Below are positions 1 to 7,820 of a stretch of DNA of 18,889 bases, piece by piece. Each line of letters starts with the position of its first letter. Within the stretch, counting starts at the first letter, position 1. The position numbers and the translations under genes are program-made. This DNA is from an uncultured Massilia sp. (lineage in GTDB: Bacteria > Pseudomonadota > Gammaproteobacteria > Burkholderiales > Burkholderiaceae). A model generated the notes under the pieces. The model was given only the letters and a program-made list of their open reading frames with translations, did not search any database and had not been told where the DNA came from. The stretch covers positions 1 to 18,889 of the forward strand of contig CAMPHU010000076.1 in NCBI GenBank assembly GCA_946886065.1. Direction: 5' to 3'.

Positions 1-245
1 TGCAGCGCGTCGCGCGCATGGGCGGGGGCGTAGACGTGGGAACGTTCGCTCTCGTCGCGGATCAGCAGGCCTTTGCCGTGCATCACTTGCATCAGGCGCA
101 GGACGGTGGCATAGGTCACGTCGGGCCGCGTCTTGAGCATGTCCTCATGCACCTGCTTGGCGGTGGCGGAACCCATCGGCCACAGCACCTGCAGCAAGTC
201 GAGTTCGGCGGGAGTGGGCTTGGGAAGGTCGGACTGGCGCGGCAT
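1..245 (-). CDS. BlaI/MecI/CopY-family transcriptional repressor, N-terminal part
   Basis: The reverse strand reads MPRQSDLPKPTPAELDLLQV from an ATG at 245 and stays open to the window edge (81 complete codons), so the C-terminus is missing. The visible part is a winged-helix DNA-binding domain of the penicillinase-repressor family: the ELDLLQVLW start helix, the A-T-A-K-Q-V recognition region, TYATVLRLMQVMHGKGLL and the basic wing RDESERSHVYAP. In this family a C-terminal dimerisation helix follows and the repressor is usually cleaved or released through a BlaR1-like M56 membrane peptidase, often encoded directly downstream; that position lies outside the window. The gene is divergent from the lipoprotein operon at 470, so it could control itself, that operon or an unseen partner. 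Family assignment is firm; the target is unknown. Confidence 0.85.
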   Translation of the reverse strand, partial: MPRQSDLPKPTPAELDLLQVLWPMGSATAKQVHEDMLKTRPDVTYATVLRLMQVMHGKGLLIRDESERSHVYAPAHARDAL

Positions 246-275
246 GCGAAGCTCTCTGTCGGTTCGGATGTATGT

Positions 276-304
276 AGAGTAGTTGGTCTAGACCGGCCTG
301 TCTA
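276..304 (-). promoter_or_regulatory. Candidate promoter and operator of the BlaI-like gene
   Basis: On the minus strand TAGACA (304-299) and TACTCT (281-276) are spaced by 17 bases, a plausible sigma-70 pair. The spacer holds the perfect palindrome GGTCTAGACC (285-294), overlapping a second dyad TAGAC-N6-GTCTA (289-304). Repressors of this family commonly bind dyads in their own promoter. The dyad is not the classic TACA-N2-TGTA, so the operator role is inference. Confidence 0.35.
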
Positions 305-469
305 TCAATTCCGTGGGGCGTGCCGCGAATATGCATGCAGGGTTAATGCGTCCATGTTGTAAAAATTGAAGTTGACCAATGGTATATTTTGTCGCGCTAT
401 CGACCTTCGTCCGACTGCCATGGCGCCCGGACAGCCATCGGTCCATGTGCCGAATCCAAGGAGGAATCA

Positions 470-1546
470 ATGTTCCCAGCTGTAGGCATGGTCCGGCGCC
501 TGGCGGTGGCCGCCGTGGCGGCCCTCCTGTCGGGTTGCCTCGCCGCCGGCGTGCATGTCGCCGATTTTTCCCGGCCCACGGTAAGGGTCGAACTGGAGGC
601 GGCAGGCATGAAGAATGCGCAGGAGTCCTTCGGCGCCGCATTCTGCCGCCACTATGCGCGGCTGGCAGGGCCGGACGCGCCGGCTTGCGACCGCTGGCTG
701 CTTGGCGTACAGGCCGAGCCCGTGCACGGCGCCTCATCCGCCGCCGCGCTGCCGCCGGTGGCGCCGGCCGTCGTCATCATCCCCGGTATCTTCGGCGAAT
801 GCGTACGTCAATCGGTGACGCCGTTTTCGCACGATTACGCTTATCTGCGCCAGCTTGGCTACCAGGTCGAGGTCGTGCCGGTCTCGGGGCGCGGATCGTC
901 CGAGCTCAATGCAAGGGCGATCCATGACTTCTTTGCGGCCAGGCCGCCGGGCAAGGTGATCGTGATCGGCTATTCCAAGGGCATCACCGATTTCATGGTG
1001 GCGGCCACGCAGGCCAGGGCCGATGCCTGGATCGGCCGGATCGCGGCCCTGGTCTCGGTCGCCGGCGTGGTCAACGGCACTCCCTTGGCCAGCCGCGGCG
1101 AAAAGCTCTACGAGCGGATTTTCCGGGAGATTCCCGTGCCCACCTGCGGCCCTGCCGACGGTGGCGGCGTTGCGAGCCTGGGCTATCGTTCGGCCACCGA
1201 CACCGCGCGCGCCTTCGCCCGGGCCCGGCACACCTACCGGACGTACAGCGTGGCGGCGGTGGTCGATGGCGGCCCGGTCAATCCGGTCCTGGCCATGGGC
1301 TACGAGCTGCTCGGCGGCGTGGACCAGCGCAACGACGGCCAGGTGCTGCTCGACGACGCCATCCTTCCGCGCAGCACCTTCCTCGGCGCTTTCCGCGCCG
1401 ATCACTGGTCGATCGCGCTGCCTTTCGAGGATAGCCGCGATCCCTGGATGGCGCCCTTGAGCATCCATAACCATTTCCCCCGCCGCGCCTTGCTGGCGGC
1501 GATTCTCGAAACGCTGGATCGCGATCTGACAGGAGGACAGGAATGA
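470..1546 (+). CDS. Lipoprotein alpha/beta hydrolase (lipase/esterase-like)
   Basis: A 358-residue exported enzyme. The start is set by AAGGAGG at 458-464, six bases before the ATG; longer readings to 389 would bury the signal peptide. Residues 1-23 form a lipoprotein signal ending in the lipobox LLSGC (Cys23), so the protein is probably anchored in a membrane facing the periplasm or outside. VVIIPGIFGECV (101-112) resembles the oxyanion strand-loop, GYSKG (167-171) is the nucleophile elbow with Ser169, RNDGQV holds the likely acid Asp289, and DHW (311-313) supplies His312. The order Ser-Asp-His and the NDGxV form are typical of lipase-like alpha/beta hydrolases. The stop overlaps the start of the metallophosphoesterase gene (ATGA), implying translational coupling. 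Substrate is unknown; a lipid or carboxyl ester is a guess. Confidence 0.8.
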   Translation: MFPAVGMVRRLAVAAVAALLSGCLAAGVHVADFSRPTVRVELEAAGMKNAQESFGAAFCRHYARLAGPDAPACDRWLLGVQAEPVHGASSAAALPPVAPAVVIIPGIFGECVRQSVTPFSHDYAYLRQLGYQVEVVPVSGRGSSELNARAIHDFFAARPPGKVIVIGYSKGITDFMVAATQARADAWIGRIAALVSVAGVVNGTPLASRGEKLYERIFREIPVPTCGPADGGGVASLGYRSATDTARAFARARHTYRTYSVAAVVDGGPVNPVLAMGYELLGGVDQRNDGQVLLDDAILPRSTFLGAFRADHWSIALPFEDSRDPWMAPLSIHNHFPRRALLAAILETLDRDLTGGQE

Positions 1547-3177
1547 AAATAGCGAGCATGGTGTTTGCGGCGGCGCTGGCGGCCGGCCTCGCCGGTTGCA
1601 AGTCGATGGGACCCCGGACCGCGATCGAAGACGACGGGCAGGACGAAGCGCACGTCAGGGCGACGGTGCTGTTCCTTGCCGATCCCCAGATTCACAATGT
1701 CCACGGGGGCGATGTCAAGCAAACGATGGGCGCCGCAGATTGGTTCAGCGATGTCGCACAGCGCCACCCGGAAATGAATTTGCTTGCGCCTTATGCGCTG
1801 GAGGGAATCATCCAGGACGGCCTGCGTGCGCCCGCCACGGCACCGGCCGACTTCATGGTCATCCTCGGCGACGCGACCAATGCTGCCTGTACCGGCGAGT
1901 TCGCGCGCTTCACGAAGGCGGTCGACCATGTGCGCGGAGGGAAGTTCTTGTTGATGGCTCATGGAAACCATGACAGCTTCCTGATGGGAACGATCAATTA
2001 TTGGCAAAGCAGGCTGGACGAAGCGGATGTGAGCGGGTTTGCCGGGGAAGCGCTGCCTGTCGACAAGACATGGTGGAAGCCGGCGACGGGGCCGGGCGCA
2101 AGTGGCTGGAAGCCGCTTTGCTTCGAGTCGGCGCAAGCCCAGAGCGTCCCTATCCATAAAGTGCAATGGATGGCCAAGTACCTCGATACCTTGAAACCAG
2201 GCGCGATCGGATTGACCCTGATGGCGCAGGAAAACGTCACTGGCGAGTTCCGGCCCTTTTCCGGCAAGGGCGCCCCGGGAAGCCTGCTGGAGCGGCTGGA
2301 CTTCAAGGTCGAAGGCGCTTGGATTCGGCCGGAACTCTCCGAGCACGGGCTGCTGAGGACCTACGCCTCTTACCTGGTGCAGGCCATCGACGTTGGAAGC
2401 GCGCACAGGCTGTTCATCATCGATACCTCGGCATGCGACGTGTTCGACGCGCCCCTGGTCAGGAAGCCGATCAGGTATTGGGGCCAGAATGCCGGCATGA
2501 GAGGATGCCTTGGCGCGCGGCAGCTCGAGACCATCAAGAGCATGCTCGCCCAGAACCAGGATGGACGCAAACCGATATTTGCGGGGCACTTCCCGCTGGA
2601 AGATATTTCCAGCGGCGACTTGCGCGAGCTCGTCGGCATCATGGAAAAGGCGAGCGGGAAGGAATGGACCTACCTGTCCGCGCACACGCACAAGAAGCAG
2701 TCGGTCCTGGTGACGCCCAGCGGCGGAAAAGAAATCAACATGGGCTCGACCACCGACTGGCCGATGTCGGCTTACCAGGTGCGCTTCGGCCAGGCGGTGA
2801 CGGCGCACCGGATCGCCGGGGCCGAACCCGGCATGGACTACGCGGCGCCCGTGAGTTTCAACAGCGGGTCCGAACTGTGCCGCCACCTCGACGCGGCGAA
2901 CATGCTGGCGCAGTGGAAGGCGGATCGGCCGCCGGCTGTCTACCGTTCGCCCGGTACCCGGCAGAGCTATCGGGAATGCAGCCGGAACATCGGCGCGCAG
3001 GAAAACAGCTCTGAAGCGAAGCTCCAGCTTGCCACGGCCAAGATCGCCGAAAACATGAAAGAGGAAGGCTACCGCAAGCAGATGATGGGCCTCATGGCGG
3101 CCGCGAGCCTGCACGAATCGCGCACCTTCTCGTTTCACAGGTGGATCGAGGATATCGTGGACCTGTTCATCCAATAG
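1543..3177 (+). CDS. Lipoprotein calcineurin-like metallophosphoesterase
   Basis: A 544-residue protein whose ATG overlaps the previous stop and is preceded by AGGAGG (1531-1536). The signal peptide ends in a lipobox LAGC with Cys19. The five blocks of the calcineurin-like phosphoesterase fold are visible: DPQIH (47-51) as block I, where Gln49 replaces the more usual His, LGD (108-110), GNHD (141-144), GHF with His349 and AHTH (380-383). These residues would bind two metal ions. The chain is longer than a minimal family domain, with an insert at about 150-280 and a C-terminal helical extension after about 450. It probably acts on a phosphoester outside the cytoplasm; with its lipase-like neighbour a phospholipid or lipid-linked phosphate is conceivable. 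By eye the gene is less GC-rich than the housekeeping genes around it. Fold confident, substrate unknown. Confidence 0.82.
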   Translation: MKIASMVFAAALAAGLAGCKSMGPRTAIEDDGQDEAHVRATVLFLADPQIHNVHGGDVKQTMGAADWFSDVAQRHPEMNLLAPYALEGIIQDGLRAPATAPADFMVILGDATNAACTGEFARFTKAVDHVRGGKFLLMAHGNHDSFLMGTINYWQSRLDEADVSGFAGEALPVDKTWWKPATGPGASGWKPLCFESAQAQSVPIHKVQWMAKYLDTLKPGAIGLTLMAQENVTGEFRPFSGKGAPGSLLERLDFKVEGAWIRPELSEHGLLRTYASYLVQAIDVGSAHRLFIIDTSACDVFDAPLVRKPIRYWGQNAGMRGCLGARQLETIKSMLAQNQDGRKPIFAGHFPLEDISSGDLRELVGIMEKASGKEWTYLSAHTHKKQSVLVTPSGGKEINMGSTTDWPMSAYQVRFGQAVTAHRIAGAEPGMDYAAPVSFNSGSELCRHLDAANMLAQWKADRPPAVYRSPGTRQSYRECSRNIGAQENSSEAKLQLATAKIAENMKEEGYRKQMMGLMAAASLHESRTFSFHRWIEDIVDLFIQ

Positions 3178-3181
3178 CCCC

Positions 3182-3213
3182 AAAAAAAAGACCGCGCCGG
3201 GCGGCGCGGTCTT
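3182..3213 (-). terminator. Intrinsic terminator of dctA
   Basis: A perfect 11-bp stem AAGACCGCGCC (3188-3198) / GGCGCGGTCTT (3203-3213) with loop GGGC. Read on the minus strand it is followed by an eight-base U-run (A-run at 3182-3189), as expected of a Rho-independent terminator for dctA. On the plus strand no T-run follows, so it is a weaker stop for the metallophosphoesterase operon. Confidence 0.85.
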
Positions 3214-3233
3214 CGCGGAACGGGTGTGAAGCA

Positions 3234-4535
3234 TCAAGCCGCTTCGCGCACTTCCTTCAGGCTCTTGTCGTCCTCGATGGCGACGCGGCCGTTCAGGACC
3301 TCGTGCATGCGGTCGGTATCGAGTTCCTTCTCCCACTTCGACACCACGACCGTCGCCACGCCGTTGCCGACGAAGTTGGTCAAAGCGCGGCATTCGCTCA
3401 TGAAGCGGTCGATGCCGAGGATCAGGGCCATGCCCGCCACCGGAATGGTCGGCACCACGGCCAGGGTCGCGGCCAGGGTGATGAAGCCGGCGCCGGTGAT
3501 GCCGGACGCGCCCTTCGAGGTCAGCATGGCGACGAACAGGATGGTCAGTTCCTGGGTCAGGGTCAGGTCGGTGTTGGTGGCCTGGGCCACGAACAGGGCG
3601 GCCATCGTCATGTAGATGTTGGTGCCGTCCAGGTTGAACGAGTAGCCGGTCGGCACGACCAGGCCGACCACGGGCTTGGAGCAGCCCAGCTTTTCCAGCT
3701 TGCGCATCAGGGCCGGCAGGGCGCTTTCCGACGAGCTGGTGCCGAGCACGATCAGCAGTTCTTCCTTGATGTAGGAGATGAACTTGAAGATCGAGAAGCC
3801 GGTCATCTTGGCGATGGCGCCCAGCACCACGGCCACGAACAGGAAGCAGGTCAGGTAGAACGAGCCCATCAGCTTGGCCAGCGGCAGCAGCGAATCCAGG
3901 CCGTACTTGCCGATGGTGAAGGCCATCGCGCCGAAGGCGCCGAGCGGGGCGACCTTCATGACGATGTTCACGACGCCGAAGATCACGTGCGAGAAGTCTT
4001 CGATCAGCTTGGTGACCGGGCGGCCGCGCTCGCCCATCATCGACAGCGAGAAGCCGAACAGGATGGCGATCAGGAGCACCTGCAGGATGTCGCCCTTGGC
4101 GAAGGCATCGACGAAGGTGTTCGGGATGATGTTCATGATGAAGTCGACCGTGCTCTGGCTGTGCGCCTTCTCGGTGTACTGCGCGATCGATTTCGTATCC
4201 AGGTGGGCCGGATCGACGTTGAAGCCGGCGCCCGGCTTGACCACGTTGGCCACGACCAGGCCGATGGCCAGGGCGAAGGTCGAGACGACCTCGAAGTAGA
4301 GCAGTGCCTTGCCGCCGACGCGGCCGATCTTCTTCATATCCTGCATGCCGGCAATACCGGCGACGACGGTACAGAAGATCACCGGAGCGATGATCATCTT
4401 GATCAGTTTGATGAAGCCGTCTCCCAATGGCTTCATCTTGGTGCCCAGTTCAGGGTGGAACACCCCGAGCAGCACGCCGACGAAGATGGCGAACAGCACC
4501 TGGACATACAGGATTTTGTAAAAAGGCTTTTTCAT
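3234..4535 (-). CDS. dctA: C4-dicarboxylate:cation symporter DctA
   Basis: A 433-residue inner-membrane carrier of the dicarboxylate/amino acid:cation symporter family, the usual length for DctA. It imports succinate, fumarate, malate and related acids with cations. Visible signatures are TSSSE (266-270, serine-rich re-entrant loop 1), NLDGT (301-305), the second re-entrant loop [11 protein letters not shown] (340-350) and the last transport helix with [12 protein letters not shown] (376-387). Arg383 and Asn387 match the substrate-binding Arg and Asn of the glutamate transporter homologue GltPh, while Ser380 stands where amino acid transporters have Asp, which favours dicarboxylate rather than amino acid substrates. 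The gene stands alone between a terminator and a 102-base leader with inverted repeats. No DctB/DctD sensor-regulator genes are visible nearby. The Shine-Dalgarno is weak (GAAGAG). Confidence 0.93.
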   Translation of the reverse strand: MKKPFYKILYVQVLFAIFVGVLLGVFHPELGTKMKPLGDGFIKLIKMIIAPVIFCTVVAGIAGMQDMKKIGRVGGKALLYFEVVSTFALAIGLVVANVVKPGAGFNVDPAHLDTKSIAQYTEKAHSQSTVDFIMNIIPNTFVDAFAKGDILQVLLIAILFGFSLSMMGERGRPVTKLIEDFSHVIFGVVNIVMKVAPLGAFGAMAFTIGKYGLDSLLPLAKLMGSFYLTCFLFVAVVLGAIAKMTGFSIFKFISYIKEELLIVLGTSSSESALPALMRKLEKLGCSKPVVGLVVPTGYSFNLDGTNIYMTMAALFVAQATNTDLTLTQELTILFVAMLTSKGASGITGAGFITLAATLAVVPTIPVAGMALILGIDRFMSECRALTNFVGNGVATVVVSKWEKELDTDRMHEVLNGRVAIEDDKSLKEVREAA

Positions 4536-4543
4536 GACAACTC

Positions 4544-4618
4544 TTCAACGAGGTTGGTGGTCGTGCCATCTTCGTTGAATCCCGCATGCATAGCTATTGT
4601 GGAAATCCGCATGCGGGA
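4544..4618 (-). promoter_or_regulatory. Two inverted repeats in the dctA leader
   Basis: The 102 bases between dctA and the amidohydrolase gene hold two separate perfect inverted repeats. The first is TTCAACGA (4544-4551) with TCGTTGAA (4572-4579), which in dctA mRNA lies just before and over the ribosome binding region. The second is TCCCGCATGC (4580-4589) with GCATGCGGGA (4609-4618), whose right copy also forms the self-palindrome CCGCATGCGG (4607-4616). No U-run follows, so these look more like operators or an mRNA leader structure than a terminator for the upstream gene. Function is inferred. Confidence 0.4.
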
Positions 4619-4637
4619 ATGTACCTAGGAGCGATGC

Positions 4638-5924
4638 TTACTGGCGTCGATACACGGTGCCGCCCTTCATCACGAAGCCGACTTTCGCGGCGGCGCCGAT
4701 GTCCGCCGTCGGGTCGCCGTCCACGGCCACGACGTCGGCCAGCATGCCGGGCTTGATGTGCCCGAGATCCTTCGACTTGCCGAGGATGCCCGCCGCCACG
4801 CCGGTGGCCGAGCGCATCGCCTCCATCGGCGTCATGCCGAGGCGCACCATCCAGGCCAGCTCGCGTGCGTTGGTCCCGTGCGCGAACACGCCCACGTCGC
4901 TGCCGTGGCCGATGGTCACGCCGACCCGGCGCGCCAGCCGGAAGGCGTCGTGGGCCTGCTTCATCGAAGGCGTCGGCGCGCCGCCGCGCACATGCTTCTG
5001 GAAGTATTCGCCGATGGCTTCCGGCGCGCTCAATGTCGGAATGTAGGCGACCCCGCGCTGCGCCATCAGCTTGAAGGTCGCTTCCGATGCGCCGTAGCCG
5101 TGCTCGATGGTGTCGACGCCGGCCAGCACCGCCATCCGGATCGCCTCGTCGCTGCTGGCGTGCGCGGCCACCTTGCGGCCGGTGACGTGGGCGGCGGCGA
5201 CCATGGCCTTCATCTCTTCCATCGTGAAGGTGGGCCGCGCGCTGCCGTCGGCGCCCGTGCGGTAGTCGGCATAGAACTTGATCCAGTCGGCGCCGCGCGC
5301 GGACTGCTCGCGCACGGCCTTCGTCACTTCGTCGACGCCGGTGGCCGGCTGGGCGCCGTAGGGCAGCTCCATGTCGGGGCGGTAGTTCTTCTCGGCCGGG
5401 CCGTAGCTGTAGCTGGCGACGATGGCCCTGGTGGCGATCAGGAGGCGCGGGCCTGGCGCCACGCCTTCCTCGATGGCGCGCTTGATGCCGGCGTCGGCGT
5501 AGTCCGCGCCCTCGGTGCCGAGGTCGCGCAGCGTGGTGAAGCCTGCCTGCAGGGTGTCGGCGGCGTGCTTCGCGGCCAGCATGATGCGGTAGGCGACCGG
5601 CTCCTTGATTACCTGGTCGTCCCAGGTGGTCTCGTTGTACGGGTGCAGCAGCACATGCGAGTGCAGGTCGATCATGCCCGGAATCAGGGTCTTGCCGGGA
5701 AGGTCGATGCGTTCGGCGTCCTGCGGCGCCTGGACCTGGTCGGCCGGGCCCGCGGCCTCGATGCGGCCGTTCGCGACCAGCACGGCCCAGCCGCGCTGGG
5801 GTGCGCCGTCGCCGGTCCAGACGCGTTCGGGGGTGAGCAGGATGGGGCGCCGGTCGCCCGCATGGGCCAGGCCGGCGCAGAAGACGGAGGTGGCAAGCAG
5901 CAGTGTTGGCGCCCAGGTCCGCAT
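4638..5924 (-). CDS. Exported metal-dependent amidohydrolase (imidazolonepropionase/prolidase-like)
   Basis: A 428-residue enzyme with a Sec signal peptide (hydrophobic 6-20, likely cut after AHA at about residue 22), so it works in the periplasm or outside. The amidohydrolase-superfamily metal site is complete: HSH (88-90) after the strand GMIDL, Lys216 in WIKFYAD (the lysine usually carbamylated), His255 in AHASS, His275 in IEHGYG and Asp343 in GHGSDVG. The KPGMLADVVAVDGDP block near 391-405 is the C-terminal composite-domain signature. Relatives include Xaa-Pro dipeptidase-like and imidazolonepropionase-like hydrolases; the exact amide substrate cannot be read from sequence. It lies 59 bases downstream of the hydroxybutyrate dehydrogenase on the same strand and could be cotranscribed. 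No good Shine-Dalgarno is seen; instead a hairpin sits directly before the start. Confidence 0.85.
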   Translation of the reverse strand: MRTWAPTLLLATSVFCAGLAHAGDRRPILLTPERVWTGDGAPQRGWAVLVANGRIEAAGPADQVQAPQDAERIDLPGKTLIPGMIDLHSHVLLHPYNETTWDDQVIKEPVAYRIMLAAKHAADTLQAGFTTLRDLGTEGADYADAGIKRAIEEGVAPGPRLLIATRAIVASYSYGPAEKNYRPDMELPYGAQPATGVDEVTKAVREQSARGADWIKFYADYRTGADGSARPTFTMEEMKAMVAAAHVTGRKVAAHASSDEAIRMAVLAGVDTIEHGYGASEATFKLMAQRGVAYIPTLSAPEAIGEYFQKHVRGGAPTPSMKQAHDAFRLARRVGVTIGHGSDVGVFAHGTNARELAWMVRLGMTPMEAMRSATGVAAGILGKSKDLGHIKPGMLADVVAVDGDPTADIGAAAKVGFVMKGGTVYRRQ

Positions 5925-5929
5925 GTCGT

Positions 5930-5953
5930 GGTCTCGTTGTTGTTATCGAGACC
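5930..5953 (-). promoter_or_regulatory. Hairpin directly before the amidohydrolase start codon
   Basis: GGTCTCG and CGAGACC form a perfect 7-bp stem with a 10-base A-rich loop (in mRNA sense ATAACAACAA), ending five bases before the ATG at 5924. It covers the place where a ribosome binding site would be. Whether it folds or binds a protein is unknown. Confidence 0.35.
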
Positions 5954-5983
5954 GCATCATACCGAACTCCCCGCGCGTTGCGC

Positions 5984-6778
5984 TTACTGCGCCGCCCAGC
6001 CGCCGTCCATGTTCCAGGCCACGCCGCGCACCTGGCTGCCGGCCGGGCTGCAGAAGAACACGGCCAGCGCGCCCAGTTCTTCCGGCGTGACGAACTCGCC
6101 CGAGGGCTGCTTTTCCGCCAGCAGGGCGCGGCGCGCATCGTCGTTGCCCAGTTTGTCGCGCGCGGCGCGGTCGTCGACCTGCTTCTGGACCAGCGGGGTC
6201 AGCACCCACCCCGGGCAGATCGCGTTGCAGGTCACGCCGGTCTGGGCGGTTTCCAGCGCGGTGACCTTGGTGAAGCCCACCAGGCCGTGCTTGGCCGCGA
6301 CATAGGCCGACTTCTGCGCCGAGCCCACCAGGCCGTGCACCGAGGCCAGGTTGATGATGCGGCCCCAGTTCTTCTGCTTCATGCCGGGCAGGGCCAGGCG
6401 GGTGGTGTGGAAGGCGGAAGTCAGGTTGATCGCGAGGATGGCGTCCCACTTCTCGACCGGGAATTCCTCGACCGGGGCCACGTGCTGGATGCCGGCGTTG
6501 TTGACCAGGATGTCGACGCCGCCGAATTTGTCCGCGGCAAACTTCATCATGGCCTCGATCTGCTCCGGTTTCGACATGTCGGCATTGTGGTAGGCGGTCT
6601 GGACGCCGAACTCGGCGCCGATGTCGGTGTAGAGCTTTTCGATCTGCTGGGCGTCGCCGAAGCCGTTGAACACGATATTCGCGCCTTGCTCGGCGAGCGC
6701 GCGCGCAATGCCCAGGCCGATGCCCGAGGTCGAACCGGTAACCAGGGCCGTCTTGCCAACTAACATCTTCGAATCCAT
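5984..6778 (-). CDS. bdhA: 3-hydroxybutyrate dehydrogenase (SDR family)
   Basis: A 264-residue classical short-chain dehydrogenase, which in this subfamily interconverts (R)-3-hydroxybutyrate and acetoacetate with NAD+, a step in using stored polyhydroxybutyrate or ketone bodies in the cytoplasm. The dinucleotide loop is TGSTSGIG (14-21), NNAG is at 93-96, Asn118 lies in the INLTSAF helix, and the catalytic set is Ser146, Tyr159 and Lys163 in SAYVAAK. The strings GIQHVAPVEEFP and ASVHGLVGS are characteristic of 3-hydroxybutyrate dehydrogenases rather than generic SDR reductases. The start is supported by AGAGG about five bases upstream of the ATG at 6778; a second ATG at residue 5 is possible but has less support. 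It heads the minus-strand group with the amidohydrolase and is divergent from the alpha/beta hydrolase at 6913. Confidence 0.88.
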   Translation of the reverse strand: MDSKMLVGKTALVTGSTSGIGLGIARALAEQGANIVFNGFGDAQQIEKLYTDIGAEFGVQTAYHNADMSKPEQIEAMMKFAADKFGGVDILVNNAGIQHVAPVEEFPVEKWDAILAINLTSAFHTTRLALPGMKQKNWGRIINLASVHGLVGSAQKSAYVAAKHGLVGFTKVTALETAQTGVTCNAICPGWVLTPLVQKQVDDRAARDKLGNDDARRALLAEKQPSGEFVTPEELGALAVFFCSPAGSQVRGVAWNMDGGWAAQ

Positions 6779-6831
6779 TGTGTCCTCTAGGGGAAATGAA
6801 AAGGGTGATCGGGATGCTTCCTCAGAATTGG

Positions 6832-6861
6832 TAGAATTCTAATCGTAATGCCCGGTAAAAT
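6832..6861. promoter_or_regulatory. Divergent promoter region with palindrome
   Basis: The 134-base gap between bdhA and the alpha/beta hydrolase gene is AT-richer than its flanks. It holds a perfect palindrome TAGAATTCTA (6832-6841) and a -10-like TAAAAT (6856-6861) on the plus strand, without a convincing -35 at 17 bases. A regulator binding here could act on both divergent genes; this is inference. Confidence 0.3.
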
Positions 6862-6912
6862 GTTGCGTTGCAGTGTAGAGAAGCGAACAATCTTGTCATA
6901 TGGAGCGCCCCC

Positions 6913-7791
6913 ATGTCTGAACCCAGCTTAAAGAGCGTGCAGTGCAGTTCGCCTGCGGGCCTGCACCGGGTCGCCTACAAGGAGTGGGGCGATCCGCTGA
7001 ATCCGAAGGTGCTGGTGTGCGTGCACGGCGTCACCCGGGTGGGCGACGACTTCGACCACCTGGCGCGCGCGCTGTGCGACCGCTACCGCGTGATCTGCCC
7101 CGACATGGCCGGGCGCGGGCGCTCCGACCGGCTGCGCGATCCGGCCCACTACGTCATTCCGCAGTACGTGGCCGACATGGTCACGCTGATCGCGCGCGTC
7201 ACCGCGCCGGGCGACGCGCGCGAGGTGCACTGGTTCGGCACTTCGATGGGCGGCCTGATCGGCATGGTGCTGGCCTCGCTCGAGGGCACGCCTATCAGCC
7301 GCATGCTCATCAACGACATCGGGCCGGTGCTCGACCAGGGCGCCATGCAGCGCATCGGCGAGTACATCGGGCAGGACATCCGCTTCCCCAGCTTCGAGGC
7401 CGGAGCGGAATACGTGAAGGCGGTGTCGATGTCCTTCGGCCCGCATACCGAGGAAGAATGGTTCAAGCTGTCCAGCGACGTGCTGCGCCAGGAGCCCGGC
7501 GGCCAATGGGTGCGCCACTACGACCTGGGCCTGGCCCAGCCGTTCAAGGCCATTACGCCCGAGCGCGCGGCCAGCGACGAAGCCCAGCTGTGGGCCGCCT
7601 GGGACGCGATCCGCTGCCCGACCCTGCTGGTGCGCGGCGAGCATTCCGACCTGCTGTCGCGCGAGACCGCGGCCGAGATGACCGCGCGCGGACCCAAGCC
7701 GCGCCTGGTCGAGATCCCGGGCGTGGGCCACGCTCCCACCTTCATCCAGGCATCCCAGATCGCCATCGCGCGAACATTTTTGACCGGCTGA
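6913..7791 (+). CDS. Cytoplasmic alpha/beta hydrolase
   Basis: A 292-residue alpha/beta-fold hydrolase without a signal peptide. The chosen ATG (6913) has GGAG at 6902-6905 at good spacing; an upstream in-frame ATG at 6868 would add 15 residues with no ribosome site. The oxyanion HG is at 38-39 (CVHGVT), the nucleophile elbow is GTSMGG with Ser111, the probable acid is Asp246 in GEHSDLL and the histidine is His273 in GVGHAP. PDMAGRGRSD (63-72) is the usual loop of the epoxide hydrolase/haloperoxidase/esterase branch. A helical cap lies about 135-225. The natural substrate cannot be told. It is 29 bases upstream of the RidA-family gene and probably in one transcript with it and relA. Confidence 0.85.
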   Translation: MSEPSLKSVQCSSPAGLHRVAYKEWGDPLNPKVLVCVHGVTRVGDDFDHLARALCDRYRVICPDMAGRGRSDRLRDPAHYVIPQYVADMVTLIARVTAPGDAREVHWFGTSMGGLIGMVLASLEGTPISRMLINDIGPVLDQGAMQRIGEYIGQDIRFPSFEAGAEYVKAVSMSFGPHTEEEWFKLSSDVLRQEPGGQWVRHYDLGLAQPFKAITPERAASDEAQLWAAWDAIRCPTLLVRGEHSDLLSRETAAEMTARGPKPRLVEIPGVGHAPTFIQASQIAIARTFLTG

Positions 7792-7820
7792 GCTCTTCAG
7801 CTATTTTTACGAAAGCAATC

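Noticed and set aside
372..388. TTGACC and TATATT as a promoter for the lipoprotein operon
   Set aside because: They are only five bases apart, so they cannot serve as a -35/-10 pair together; neither has a good partner at 16-18 bases.
389..469. Earlier start of the lipoprotein hydrolase
   Set aside because: It lacks a ribosome site and would displace the lipoprotein signal from the N-terminus; AAGGAGG before 470 decides.
1402..3393. 663-codon open frame antisense to the metallophosphoesterase
   Set aside because: It is a GC-rich shadow frame with no recognisable domain, crossing a terminator and several well-supported genes.
4560..4580. TGGCAC on the minus strand, like the -24 box of a sigma-54 promoter for dctA
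   Set aside because: At the place of the -12 box the sequence is CCAA, not TTGC/TTGCA, so the GG-N10-GC rule is not met.
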